54,408 nucleotides of DNA from Lachnospiraceae bacterium (GCA_024404675.1 JAKSPO010000013.1:1-54408), one strand, 5' to 3'. Counted from the stretch's first letter, positions 10,891 through 19,758 are shown. Numbers and translations are program-made. The notes: generated by a model not told the origin, from the sequence alone.

Positions 10891-11162
10891 TCGTTCTCGT
10901 CCATATACTCGTAGAACGCCTCGGAAACCTCATTGAATTCATCCTCATCCTCAATATTCTCAAGCTTCGGGGACTCCTCATCCTCGGTCTCCAGGAAACG
11001 ATAGATGTAAATCATCTCGTCCTCTGCATTCTGCGGCTCAAGAGCAATGTACTCGCCGTCTCTTGCGGGGAAGATTGCGATTACGTCGCAAACAACCTCC
11101 TCATCGTTATCAAGATAAAGTGTCACGGTATCGTGGTTGATATCTTCTTTATAATCTGCCAT
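10851..11162 (-). CDS. DUF1292 family protein
   Basis: A 103-residue, very acidic protein. The N-terminal half (DTVTLYLDNDEEVVCDVIAIFP and the EYIALEP stretch) matches the DUF1292/YrzB family of small Firmicutes proteins, whose function is not established. The C terminus is a long acidic tail. The start ATG has AAGGAGA upstream. It is divergent from the nuclease-helicase and overlaps the 3-prime end of the upstream helicase by 40 bases in a tail-to-tail arrangement. In many Firmicutes relatives sit near ruvX/yrrK; that is not seen here. Confidence 0.88.
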   Translation of the reverse strand: MADYKEDINHDTVTLYLDNDEEVVCDVIAIFPARDGEYIALEPQNAEDEMIYIYRFLETEDEESPKLENIEDEDEFNEVSEAFYEYMDENDYEDLDEEFPEEQ

Positions 11163-11206
11163 GTTAAAAATCTCCTTGTTTGTGCGGTTTTAAACCTATT
11201 TGTCTC

Positions 11207-11235
11207 ATTGTATCAATTCTACCGAAAAAAGGCAA
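11207..11235 (-). promoter_or_regulatory. Promoter of the DUF1292 gene
   Basis: On the minus strand TTGCCT (11230-11235) is followed after 17 bases by TACAAT (11207-11212), 44 bases before the start. Confidence 0.75.
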
Positions 11236-11273
11236 CAGAGATTGTTGACGATACCACGGAAAATCGGTAGAAT
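11216..11273. promoter_or_regulatory. Dyad between the divergent promoters
   Basis: ATTCTACCGA (11216-11225) is repeated as its exact reverse complement TCGGTAGAAT (11264-11273). The right arm contains the plus-strand -10 and the left arm lies in the minus-strand promoter spacer. This is what a shared operator would look like, but no regulator is identified. Confidence 0.45.
11245..11273 (+). promoter_or_regulatory. Promoter of the nuclease-helicase gene
   Basis: TTGACG (11245-11250) is followed after 17 bases by TAGAAT (11268-11273), 36 bases before the ATG. Confidence 0.75.
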
Positions 11274-11309
11274 AAAATGCAGACACGCGATGCTACGAAA
11301 GGAGAAGCC

Positions 11310-13862
11310 ATGAAGCAGATCATCTTTGACAATATGGAAACGATACCGATTCGCTGTTCGGTTCGTGAATTCGTGGAGTTTCTCCTAAGAAGCGGCGACC
11401 TGGATTCGCGTTCCTCTCACAGAGACCCCGACGCCATGAAGGAAGGAGCGGATATGCACCGAAAGCTCCAGAAGGCGCACGGCGGGAACTACGCGGCAGA
11501 GGTCAATCTGTCGCACACGTGTCTAGTTACCTACGGAAGACACACGTTTTCCCTTACCGTAGAGGGGCGCGCGGACGGCATACTTACCATAAGCGACGAG
11601 ACACGCGGCGAGCTGATGAATGAGGCGCTTGTGTTCAGCAATGTTACGGTTGCAATCGACGAAATCAAGACGATGCTTCGCGATGTCGCAAGGCTTCACG
11701 AGCCGGTGCCCGAACATCTTGCTCAGGCCAAATGCTATGCCTACTTCTACTGTATGCAGGAAGAGCTTTCGGAAATCGCCGTTCAGATGACCTACGTCAC
11801 TCTCGGAAGCGGCAAGCAGCGCTTCTTCACGGAGTTTTACACAAGGGACGAGCTTGCGGAATGGTTCTACAGCCTATGCAGAGAGTACGCCAAGTTCGAA
11901 GAATGGCGTGTTGAGCACGCAATCGCGCGCGATGCCTCCATTCATTCGCTTGGCTTTCCCTTTGCTTATCGTCCCGGTCAGCAGGAGCTTGTGAAAGGCG
12001 TATATCGTACGATTATGCGGGAGCGGAAGCTTTTCTTAGAGGCCCCGACCGGTGTCGGCAAGACAATTTCGACCATCTTCCCCGCCGTCAAATCCATGGG
12101 TGAAGGACTCACCGAGAAGCTGTTCTATCTTACCGCTAAGACAATTGCGCGAACCGTGGCCGAGAACACATTTTCCCTCTTAACCGAGAACGGACTTGTG
12201 TTCCTGCCTATCACCATCACCGCGAAAGAGAAGCTCTGCGTGCTTCCAAAGCCCGACTGTAACCCTGCTGCCTGCCCGCGTGCAAAGGGGCATTTCGATC
12301 GCATCAACGACGCAATTTATGCGCTTCTTTCCGCTCTCGTGGTGCAGGACGAGGCCGGCGAAGCGGTTAACGACGGGCAATGCGAAAGTACCTGGGGTGA
12401 GGCGGTTTCGCAAGCTTATATGGAGGCGCCTTCCGATACGGAAAGCACCGCGAATCGTCGCGGGCTTCTGATTACACGCGAACTGATTATCGAATACGCC
12501 GAGCGTTACCAGGTATGTCCCTACGAGATGAGTCTGGATGTCGCTCTTTTTGCAGATGCTGTAATCTGCGATTATAACTATGTTTTTGACCCGGAGGTCT
12601 ACTTCCGCCGCTTCTTTGCCGGCGAGACAAGGCATAACTATGCCCTTCTCATCGACGAGGCGCACAACCTCGTGGAGCGTGCGCGGGAGATGTACTCCGC
12701 AACGCTTGTGAAGGAGGATTTTCTTGCTGCCAAGCAGGAGATGGACTTCTACCCGCCGGCGGTTTCTGCCCTGCAGGCCTGCAACCGGGAGATGCTTGCG
12801 CTGAAGAAGGAACACGAGGGCTTTGCCGTCCTCGAGTCGCTCGATACGCTTTACTATCACCTGATGCGTTTCTGCGGCGTAATCGACGAATTCTCGGCCG
12901 AGAATCCTACGAGTGTTCCGGAGTTTACGAAGGAACTGTATTTTAACGCAAGGCATTTTCTTTCGATGTACGAAGAGTCCGATGACCACTATCGCTTCTA
13001 TTGCGACTACGCGGAGAACAATCATTTTCTCGTTCGCTTACAGTGTATGGATCCGTCGCGGCCGCTTGACCGTCGAATCTCTCTGTGCCGCAGTGCGGTC
13101 TTCTTCTCTGCTACGCTGCTGCCAATCCACTATTACAAATCGCAGCTGTCCGGGCAGCGCGAGGATTATGCGGTCTACGCCGACTCTCCTTTTGATCCCG
13201 ACAACTGCCTTGTGCTGCTTGCGGGCGATGTCAGCACGCGCTACACCCGAAGAACGGCTGCTGAATATCAGAAGATTGCCTCCTATATCACCGACTTCTG
13301 CGCTGCCAGAAAAGGTAACTACATGGCCTTCTTCCCGTCCTACAGTTTTCTTTCGAACGTTGAGCTACTCCTTCGGGATGTTCCCGGGCTTCGCCTGCTT
13401 ACGCAGGGCAATTCTATGACCGAAGCGGAACGCGAGGAGTTTCTCTCCGCATTTGCCGAAGACAATGAAGAGACGCTTCTTGGCATGTGCGTGATGGGCG
13501 GTATCTTCTCCGAGGGAATCGACCTGACTGCCGACCGTCTGATTGGCGCAATCATCGTTGGTCCCGGACTTCCGACCGTCTGCAACGAGCGCAACCTGTT
13601 CCGAGAATACTATGACGAGCGCTGCGATATGGGCTTCGAGTATGCTTATATGTATCCGGGCATGAACAAGGTGCTCCAGTCCGGCGGGCGCGTCATCCGC
13701 ACAACGGAAGATGTCGGTGCGATCCTTCTATTAGACGACCGCTTCTCCCAGCCTGCCTACAACGAGCTCCTGCCCCGCGAATGGCAGAATTGTCGCCACG
13801 TCAACCGTGCGACCCTCCCCGACATTCTTGAAGATTTCTGGCGCCGCAAGCCCGAGACATGA
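11310..13862 (+). CDS. XPD/DinG-type helicase with an N-terminal PD-(D/E)XK nuclease-like domain
   Basis: 850 residues from the ATG at 11310, which has AAAGGAG just before it; the open frame extends 11 codons further but without family support. Residues 1-200 show a Cas4/RecB-like nuclease signature: GRAD (86-89), EIK (118-120) and Q-x3-Y (Q139, Y143). The helicase half follows: Walker A EAPTGVGKT (244-252), four cysteines C310, C317, C322 and C403 in the position of the XPD iron-sulfur cluster, and the DEAH box (449-452). The C terminus has the second helicase lobe (GIFSEGIDL, GGRVIRT). I infer a DNA repair or recombination enzyme that joins unwinding with cleavage; substrate and partner are unknown. 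It has its own promoter. Confidence 0.9.
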   Translation: MKQIIFDNMETIPIRCSVREFVEFLLRSGDLDSRSSHRDPDAMKEGADMHRKLQKAHGGNYAAEVNLSHTCLVTYGRHTFSLTVEGRADGILTISDETRGELMNEALVFSNVTVAIDEIKTMLRDVARLHEPVPEHLAQAKCYAYFYCMQEELSEIAVQMTYVTLGSGKQRFFTEFYTRDELAEWFYSLCREYAKFEEWRVEHAIARDASIHSLGFPFAYRPGQQELVKGVYRTIMRERKLFLEAPTGVGKTISTIFPAVKSMGEGLTEKLFYLTAKTIARTVAENTFSLLTENGLVFLPITITAKEKLCVLPKPDCNPAACPRAKGHFDRINDAIYALLSALVVQDEAGEAVNDGQCESTWGEAVSQAYMEAPSDTESTANRRGLLITRELIIEYAERYQVCPYEMSLDVALFADAVICDYNYVFDPEVYFRRFFAGETRHNYALLIDEAHNLVERAREMYSATLVKEDFLAAKQEMDFYPPAVSALQACNREMLALKKEHEGFAVLESLDTLYYHLMRFCGVIDEFSAENPTSVPEFTKELYFNARHFLSMYEESDDHYRFYCDYAENNHFLVRLQCMDPSRPLDRRISLCRSAVFFSATLLPIHYYKSQLSGQREDYAVYADSPFDPDNCLVLLAGDVSTRYTRRTAAEYQKIASYITDFCAARKGNYMAFFPSYSFLSNVELLLRDVPGLRLLTQGNSMTEAEREEFLSAFAEDNEETLLGMCVMGGIFSEGIDLTADRLIGAIIVGPGLPTVCNERNLFREYYDERCDMGFEYAYMYPGMNKVLQSGGRVIRTTEDVGAILLLDDRFSQPAYNELLPREWQNCRHVNRATLPDILEDFWRRKPET

Positions 13863-13866
13863 TCAG

Positions 13867-14069
13867 GGCGGGAAGCTTCGCTTCCCGTACCAATTCCCCG
13901 GTTCTCTTTTGGTACTGAATTCTGGATTCCCCGCTCCTCGTACCAAGCAATCGCCTCACTTGTTTAGCCACTTGTCAAAAATGCTTCTTTCGCTTCAAAA
14001 AAACTCCACAGACGCAAAAAACTCCCGTCCAAACTGGACGGGAGTTTTATTCTATGCAATCTGTTATTA
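13867..14069 (+). other. 3-prime region of the helicase with hairpins
   Basis: Just after the stop is a CGGGAAG-CTTCG-CTTCCCG stem (13869-13887) without a T run, overlapped by a looser pair GTACCAA/TTGGTAC (13887 to about 13914). The terminator shared with fba follows. I see no gene here. Confidence 0.5.
14018..14048. terminator. Bidirectional terminator between the helicase and fba
   Basis: AAAACTCCCGTCC (14018-14030) pairs exactly with GGACGGGAGTTTT (14036-14048) around a five-base loop. It has A runs on one side and T runs on the other, so it can end both the plus-strand helicase and the minus-strand fba. Confidence 0.9.
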
Positions 14070-15038
14070 TCAGATCTTGTTGTCAGAACCAAGAACGTAC
14101 TTAATCTTGTGAGCAACCATATCCTTAACGGCCTGACGAGCGGGCTTAAGGTACTGACGAGGATCGAAGTGATCCGGATGCTCTGCGAAGTACTTACGGA
14201 TGTTACCGGTCATGCCAAGACGAATATCGGAGTCGATATTGATCTTACATACAGCAAGCTGTGCAGCCTTACGAAGCTGCTCCTCCGGAATACCTACAGC
14301 ATCAGGCATGTTACCGCCGTACTGGTTAACCATCTTTACGAACTCCTGCGGAACGGAAGAAGAACCGTGAAGAACGATCGGGAAGCCGGGAAGTCTCTTT
14401 ACGCACTCCTCCAAAACGTCGAAACGAAGCGGCGGGGGTACAAGAATACCATCAGCATTACGAGTACACTGAGCAGCAGTGAACTTGTATGCACCGTGGG
14501 AGGTACCGATAGCAATTGCAAGAGAGTCACAACCCGTCTTTGCAACGAACTCCTCTACCTCTTCCGGACGGGTGTAGCTTTCCTTACCGGACTCTACAAC
14601 AACTTCATCCTCGATACCTGCAAGGGTACCAAGCTCAGCCTCTACTACAACACCGTGAGCATGTGCATACTCAACTACCTGCTTGGTAATAGCGATGTTG
14701 TCCTCGAAGGACTTAGAAGAAGCATCGATCATAACGGAGGTGAAACCACCATCGATGCAGGACTTACAAAGCTCGAAGCTATCACCATGATCAAGGTGAA
14801 GAGCGATCGGGATCTGCGGATTCTCAATAACAGCAGCCTCAACAAGTTTTACAAGATAGGTGTGATTAGCGTAAGCACGTGCACCCTTGGATACCTGAAG
14901 GATAACAGGGCTGTTAAGCTCGCCTGCTGCCTCGGTGATACCCTGAACAATTTCCATATTGTTTACATTAAATGCACCTACTGCGTAACCGCCATCGTAT
15001 GCCTTTGCAAACATTTCTTTCGTTGTAACTAACGGCAT
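14070..15038 (-). CDS. fba: Class II fructose-bisphosphate aldolase
   Basis: Splits fructose 1,6-bisphosphate into dihydroxyacetone phosphate and glyceraldehyde 3-phosphate using a metal ion, in glycolysis and gluconeogenesis. The 322 residues match the class II family: GAFNVNNMEIVQGI near the N terminus, the metal-binding HLDHGD with the following GFTSVMID, LGTLAGIED and IGTSHGAYKF. The C-terminal half contains VLHGSSSVPQE and KINIDSDIRLG. The start ATG has AAAGGATG upstream. It stands alone with its own strong promoter and terminator, after the end of the lepB transcript. Confidence 0.97.
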   Translation of the reverse strand: MPLVTTKEMFAKAYDGGYAVGAFNVNNMEIVQGITEAAGELNSPVILQVSKGARAYANHTYLVKLVEAAVIENPQIPIALHLDHGDSFELCKSCIDGGFTSVMIDASSKSFEDNIAITKQVVEYAHAHGVVVEAELGTLAGIEDEVVVESGKESYTRPEEVEEFVAKTGCDSLAIAIGTSHGAYKFTAAQCTRNADGILVPPPLRFDVLEECVKRLPGFPIVLHGSSSVPQEFVKMVNQYGGNMPDAVGIPEEQLRKAAQLAVCKINIDSDIRLGMTGNIRKYFAEHPDHFDPRQYLKPARQAVKDMVAHKIKYVLGSDNKI

Positions 15039-15101
15039 AATATATCATCCTTTCTCAATATAATTATCGTTTTTGGCCACTGCTTTCAAGTAGCCGACAC
15101 T

Positions 15102-15130
15102 ATTATAGCAGAAAGCGAGAATCTATGCAA
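15102..15130 (-). promoter_or_regulatory. Promoter of fba
   Basis: On the minus strand TTGCAT (15125-15130) is followed after 17 bases by TATAAT (15102-15107), with a TGC extension before the -10. It lies 64 bases before the start. Confidence 0.85.
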
Positions 15131-15175
15131 CAAGGAAAATGTTACACTTTTTGTGAAAATGTATACTTTTTTCCA

Positions 15176-15205
15176 AGTAAAAAGGAGCGATCCTTCGATC
15201 TCTCC
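15176..15205 (-). terminator. Terminator after lepB
   Basis: GGAGCGATC (15184-15192) pairs with GATCTCTCC (15197-15205) with one mismatch, and a T run follows in the minus-strand transcript. It closes the glycan cluster. Confidence 0.75.
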
Positions 15206-15220
15206 CATTTACTCAATACA

Positions 15221-15868
15221 TTATCGTTTTTTGCCCCAAAGGAAAAATAGCATTTTACATTTCATCTCGGAACGGGAAATCGGCCCGAAGCCTCGCCCGT
15301 CATACGAGTGAAAACGGTTGTCGCCCATCACCAGATACTCGTCCTCACCTAGCGAAATCTCCTGGATTACACCGCTTCGCGGCGCACCCGGATCATAATA
15401 GGCGTACGGCTCATCAAGACACTCACCGTTACGATAGACGACGCCATCGATAATCCGCAGGGTATCACCGGGCTTACCGATAACTCTTTTTATATAATCA
15501 CTGTCATTAGTCTTCCCGTTCTCTCCGTGAATTACAACAATGTCGCCGTAATCCGGTGTGAAGAAGATAATTCCAAAGCCAAATGCCCTGTCACGCAGTG
15601 TGTTATTCATAGAAGTTCCATCCACAAAATAGGGCGGAAACACGCTGAATAACAGATATGTCGCAATCAGACAGCCAAGGAAAAATACAACGTCGCCAAC
15701 CAAAGTTCGAAGCACCTTCCGCATATCATTACGGCCGTTCGCCTCCTCCGATGTGCCATCGGCTTCTGTCGAAGCGGACGCCTCCTCGGCGTTCTCGGGC
15801 ACTTCATCATAGCGCTCTTCGTTCTGCTCCGTTGCCTGAATTGTTTTATCAATCTCGTCACTACTCAT
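15221..15868 (-). CDS. lepB: Signal peptidase I
   Basis: A membrane serine protease that removes signal peptides from exported proteins. The 215 residues begin with an acidic cytoplasmic stretch of about 50 residues, unusually long for Firmicutes, then one membrane segment (about 57-78). The catalytic serine is S86 in DGTSM and the general-base lysine is K127 in YIKRVIGKPGD. The GDNR box (VMGDNRFHSYDGRG) and the ending FGPISR are intact. It lies 35 bases after the GH3 gene and may be read from the same transcript, where it could help process the cluster's secreted proteins. That link is inference; it could equally be a general housekeeping copy. Confidence 0.95.
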   Translation of the reverse strand: MSSDEIDKTIQATEQNEERYDEVPENAEEASASTEADGTSEEANGRNDMRKVLRTLVGDVVFFLGCLIATYLLFSVFPPYFVDGTSMNNTLRDRAFGFGIIFFTPDYGDIVVIHGENGKTNDSDYIKRVIGKPGDTLRIIDGVVYRNGECLDEPYAYYDPGAPRSGVIQEISLGEDEYLVMGDNRFHSYDGRGFGPISRSEMKCKMLFFLWGKKR

Positions 15869-15903
15869 GCTTTATTGATTCTCCATCAAAATATCATGAA
15901 AGC

Positions 15904-18057
15904 TTATTCCATTACGACAGTCTGACCGGAATAGGAAAGCTCAAACTTCGCGGGAGCCTTCTTCATAAGGGATACGCTTCTGGTATCCGGAGCGGATGCG
16001 CCAACATATACCTCATAATTACCGGGGATGATGACACGCTCTGCAGCCTCATTGTATACGCCAAATGCCTTTGCAGGAAGTGTAATCTCAACCGTCTTAC
16101 TCTCGCCTGCTTCAAGGGTAACCTTCTTAAGTCCCTTGAGCTGAGCATTCGGAGCGCCCTCCAAAGGAGACTTTACATATACCTGAACAGTTTCTGCGCC
16201 GGCCATGGAACCGTTATTCTTAACGGTAACGCAAACCTTCGCACCCTCAGCAACTGCACCGGAAATCTTCACATCACTAAATGTGAAATCTGTATAGCTA
16301 AGTCCATATCCGAACGGATAGAGAGCCTCATTGGTCATATAACGATAGGTTCTGCCCTTCATTGCATACTCGGTAAATGCGGGAAGCTCTTCACTCGTAC
16401 GATAGAAGGTTATCGGAAGCTTACCCTCAGGACTGTACTCACCGAAAAGCATCTGTGCGATTGCACGGCCGCCCTGTGCACCGGGATACCAACCCTGAAC
16501 AATTGCCGGAAGATTCTCATCTGCCCACGGCACAGCAAGTGCACTACCGGACAGAAGCACCAGAATCACAGGCTTGCCGCTCTCGTAAAGTGCCTTCAGA
16601 ACATCCTCCTGAATACCCGGAAGCTGAAGATTCGGCTTATCACCGGAAGCGAACTCGTTACCCTGGTCACCCTCTTCTCCCTCAAGACCGGGATCAAGAC
16701 CCATTACTGCGATTACAACATCGCTCATTGCAGCAACCGCTCTTGCCTCAGCAGTACGGTCACTGGGCTGTCCAAGTCCCTGAACACGATCCTTGAACAG
16801 GTGGCAACCCTCAGAATACATAATTCTTGCCTGATCGCCGACATACTCTCTGATACCTTCCAAAACCGTAATATACTCGGAAGCGGTACCCTCGTAGTTT
16901 CCTACAAGCGCCTTACGATTGTCCGCATTCGGACCAACCACTCCGATTGTCTTAATCTCAGAAAGCTTAAGAGGAAGTGTCTGATTCTCGTTCTTCAAAA
17001 GTACGATTGTCTTCTTCGCAGCCTTCAGATTAAGTGCCTTATTAACAGCGGTATCAACCTGATCATAGCCGATTGTGTTGAACGGAACAGCCTTCTCATT
17101 ATCGAAAAGTCCAAGCTTCATTCTTGTTGTGAACAGTCTGGTGAGTGCACGATCAATCGTCTTCTCCTCTACAAGACCATCCTTTACAGCCTGGAGCAAA
17201 TGTACATACATATTACCGCAGTTCAGATCGCAGCCTCTGTTCATCGCGAGTGCAACGGTCTCAACCTCGTTCTTGGTTACCATATGGAATTCATGGAAAT
17301 CCTTCAGAGCCCAACAGTCAGAGGTCACATGACCGTCAAAGCCCCATTTGTCTCTAAGAATGTCTACCAGAAGTGTCTTGCTTCCACAGCAAGCCTCATC
17401 GTTGGTACGATTGTAGGCACCCATAACAGCCTCAACCTTACCCTCCTTAACACAAGCTTCGAAAGCCGGCAGATACGTCTCATACATATCCTGTTTGGAA
17501 ACCTTTGCGTTGAACTCATGGCGGAGATCCTCCGGACCGCTGTGTACCGCAAAATGCTTTGCACATGCAGCCACCTTCATATACTTCGGATCATGTCCCT
17601 GAAGACCGTCAATGAAACGAACACCGAGGCGTCCGCTCAGATACGGATCCTCACCATAGGTCTCATGGCCGCGTCCCCATCTGGGATCGCGGAACATATT
17701 TACGTTGGGGGACCAGAAGGTCAGGCCCTTATAAATGTCTCTATCTCCGTACTGTGCCTGCATATTGAACTTTGCACGTGCCTCAGTGGAAATGGTATCG
17801 CCAATCTCCTCCATAAGGTCTTCGTCAAATGCAGCTGCAAGTCCGATTGCCTGGGGGAATACCGTAGCAACACCTGCTCTGGCTACACCATGAAGTGCCT
17901 CATTCCAATAGTTATACGCCTTTACACCAAGCCGCTCGATTGCCGGAGCGTTGAAAAGAGTCTGAAAGACCTTCTCCTCAAGCGTCATCTCACTAACAAG
18001 GGCAGCTGCACGTTCCTTAAAGGACTTTGTTTCATCCTGATAAACCGGTGTACTCAT
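15904..18057 (-). CDS. Glycoside hydrolase family 3 (beta-glucosidase or beta-xylosidase)
   Basis: A retaining exo-acting glycosidase that removes terminal sugar residues. The 717-residue protein has the N-terminal barrel with NYWNEALHGVARAG (49-62), the KH pair (K167, H168) and the catalytic nucleophile D247 in VTSDCWALKDF. The alpha/beta sandwich follows, then a C-terminal fibronectin-III-like domain. There is no signal peptide, so it acts inside the cell. The NEALHGVARAG and SDCW forms are common among xylosidase and glucosidase members, so the sugar is not settled. It is near the end of the glycan cluster, behind strong hairpins that may lower its expression. GAGGAGG precedes the ATG. Confidence 0.93.
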   Translation of the reverse strand: MSTPVYQDETKSFKERAAALVSEMTLEEKVFQTLFNAPAIERLGVKAYNYWNEALHGVARAGVATVFPQAIGLAAAFDEDLMEEIGDTISTEARAKFNMQAQYGDRDIYKGLTFWSPNVNMFRDPRWGRGHETYGEDPYLSGRLGVRFIDGLQGHDPKYMKVAACAKHFAVHSGPEDLRHEFNAKVSKQDMYETYLPAFEACVKEGKVEAVMGAYNRTNDEACCGSKTLLVDILRDKWGFDGHVTSDCWALKDFHEFHMVTKNEVETVALAMNRGCDLNCGNMYVHLLQAVKDGLVEEKTIDRALTRLFTTRMKLGLFDNEKAVPFNTIGYDQVDTAVNKALNLKAAKKTIVLLKNENQTLPLKLSEIKTIGVVGPNADNRKALVGNYEGTASEYITVLEGIREYVGDQARIMYSEGCHLFKDRVQGLGQPSDRTAEARAVAAMSDVVIAVMGLDPGLEGEEGDQGNEFASGDKPNLQLPGIQEDVLKALYESGKPVILVLLSGSALAVPWADENLPAIVQGWYPGAQGGRAIAQMLFGEYSPEGKLPITFYRTSEELPAFTEYAMKGRTYRYMTNEALYPFGYGLSYTDFTFSDVKISGAVAEGAKVCVTVKNNGSMAGAETVQVYVKSPLEGAPNAQLKGLKKVTLEAGESKTVEITLPAKAFGVYNEAAERVIIPGNYEVYVGASAPDTRSVSLMKKAPAKFELSYSGQTVVME

Positions 18058-18093
18058 ATTTCCTCCTCATATCTCTGTAGCTTTGACAGGCTT

Positions 18094-18162
18094 CTCTTAT
18101 CTCAAAAAGCAAAAATAGTTGCTTTTTGAGATAAGAGGGGAATTTCCGAAGAAATTCCCCTC
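18094..18162 (-). terminator. Tandem hairpins between the binding protein and GH3 genes
   Basis: In transcript order a perfect 12-bp stem (18162-18151 with 18146-18135, loop TTCG) is followed by a perfect 17-bp stem (18137-18121 with 18110-18094). The second stem carries A and T runs. They overlap by three bases, so only one can fully form at a time. They may act as a partial terminator or as a 3-prime stability element for the binding-protein message. Confidence 0.75.
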
Positions 18163-18199
18163 TCAAAGGGAAAGAGTTTAGAAACTCATCTTTTAGAGC

Positions 18200-19609
18200 T
18201 TAGTTGAAAGCTGTGTTGAACTCATCAACCTGAGTCTGCCACTCAGCAGAGTGTGCCTCAACAGTCTCAGCACCGGTAGCGCCGCCACCGAGCTCATACA
18301 ACCAGTTAGGAGCGAAGCTAGGAATAAGGAAGCTTGCGTTCATGTACTGATCGTACTTGTTGATAAGGTTGTTACAGGTCTCGTTTACAGCTCTCTCATC
18401 ATTGAAGAGTGCCTCGTAATGAGCCTTCCATCTCTGATCATCATCAGCGTACTCCTCAGGAACACTGGTGTATACGTTGTAAGCATACATAATGTCCTCA
18501 GCAACACTCTTGGTAGAATCACAGCTAGGAACGATCAAAATGTTCTCACGAACGATAGAGATCGGCTTGTTAATAGCAGGACCGTAAGGGAAGCATACGA
18601 AACCAGCCTCGATGTTCTGCTCATTGATGTTGGAGATAGCGTACTGCTCCTCAATGAACATAGCTACACGACCATCATAGAAAGCAGCCTTGAAGTAATC
18701 CCAAGCGTCGCCCTCTTTCTCAGTGCAGAAGTATCCCTCATCATAGAAGGTACGGCCATAGTTAAGAGCGTCAAGAACAGCGGTGTCATTAGCGTTCATA
18801 ACAAGCTTGCCGGATGCATCCTGAGTGATTACGTGAGTACCATTGGACATAAGGAAAGCAGTAAACCATACAGTGTTCTGACCGGTTACACCGAAGATAT
18901 CGGTAGCACCGTCGTTGTCGGTATCCTTGGTAAGGCTCTTAGCGAGATCCTTGAATGCATCCCAGTTCCACTTGCCTTCAGCCTGAAGGTTGTAAGGAAG
19001 CTCAGGATCAACACCAAGCTGCTTGAAGATAGCCTTGTTGAAGAATACGCCGGTTCTAGGCTCGGTACCAGCAGCGAAACCATAGAGACCACCACCGATT
19101 TTCATAGCGTTGATAGCAGCCGTATTCCACTTGGAATCGCTCCAATCAACGGTAGAGATATTCCATACATCAAGGAATGCGCCCTGAGAAAGAAGAGCTG
19201 CGGTCCAAGTTGCATCGAAGGTAATGATCTGAGCCATAGGCTCGTTCTTGGAGATAGCAAGCATCTGAGCCTCAGTATACTCATTACCCCAACCACCAAG
19301 GTTCTTACGGGTGAAGGTGTAGTTATGATTCTTCATGGAATCATTCATCATCTCCCAATAAGCCTCTTCGTATGCGTTGTTAGCCTTGTTCCAGTCTTCA
19401 CCGGACCACCAGTCACCAAGTACTACTTCCAGACCCTTAAGATCTCTCGGCGGCTCAGTAGGCTTTACGTCCTGAGTAGGAGTAGGCGTAGAGGTTGCTG
19501 CCTGAGTAGGGGTAGGAGTAGGATCGTTTTCCTTCTTGCCACATGCTGCGCATGCAAGTGCAAATACTGCAACAGCAAGAACAAGAATAAGTTTCTTTGC
19601 GTTTTTCAT
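18200..19609 (-). CDS. Sugar-binding lipoprotein of an ABC importer (first)
   Basis: An extracytoplasmic solute-binding protein that delivers sugar to the two permeases next to it. The 469-residue protein has a signal peptide (1-19) and two candidate lipid-modified cysteines (C20 and C23 in LACAACGKK), then a threonine/proline linker (about 30-55). The rest is a family 1 binding protein with WWSGEDW, GGLYGFAAGTEPRTGVFFN and a C-terminal domain. Such proteins bind oligosaccharides. It follows its permeases, after a 149-base leader with inverted repeats, so it may be made in excess over the permeases. Substrate unknown. Confidence 0.92.
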   Translation of the reverse strand: MKNAKKLILVLAVAVFALACAACGKKENDPTPTPTQAATSTPTPTQDVKPTEPPRDLKGLEVVLGDWWSGEDWNKANNAYEEAYWEMMNDSMKNHNYTFTRKNLGGWGNEYTEAQMLAISKNEPMAQIITFDATWTAALLSQGAFLDVWNISTVDWSDSKWNTAAINAMKIGGGLYGFAAGTEPRTGVFFNKAIFKQLGVDPELPYNLQAEGKWNWDAFKDLAKSLTKDTDNDGATDIFGVTGQNTVWFTAFLMSNGTHVITQDASGKLVMNANDTAVLDALNYGRTFYDEGYFCTEKEGDAWDYFKAAFYDGRVAMFIEEQYAISNINEQNIEAGFVCFPYGPAINKPISIVRENILIVPSCDSTKSVAEDIMYAYNVYTSVPEEYADDDQRWKAHYEALFNDERAVNETCNNLINKYDQYMNASFLIPSFAPNWLYELGGGATGAETVEAHSAEWQTQVDEFNTAFN

Positions 19610-19645
19610 TTAAGGATCCTCCTTTAAAAAGTAAGTGATTTTGCG

Positions 19646-19740
19646 ATATGAGGCCCACTAATCACCGAAGTAACTAATAATGACGGGCGCCCCCTAGCCT
19701 CATATGCAAATTTATCTTAAAGCCGTCGTCACGACTTTAA
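19646..19740 (-). promoter_or_regulatory. Leader hairpins upstream of the binding-protein gene
   Basis: In the 149-base gap before 18200-19609, ATATGAGGC (19646-19654) pairs exactly with GCCTCATAT (19697-19705) across a 42-base loop that contains the palindrome GGGCGCCC. A second stem, TTAAAGCCG (19717-19725) with CGACTTTAA (19732-19740), follows the permease stop. These could cut or stabilise the message. No good promoter was found here. Confidence 0.5.
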
Positions 19741-19758
19741 TTCGAACTGAACTTCCGC

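Noticed and set aside
15658-18129. Long plus-strand open frame opposite lepB and GH3
   Set aside because: Antisense to two clear genes; low-quality protein with no domain.
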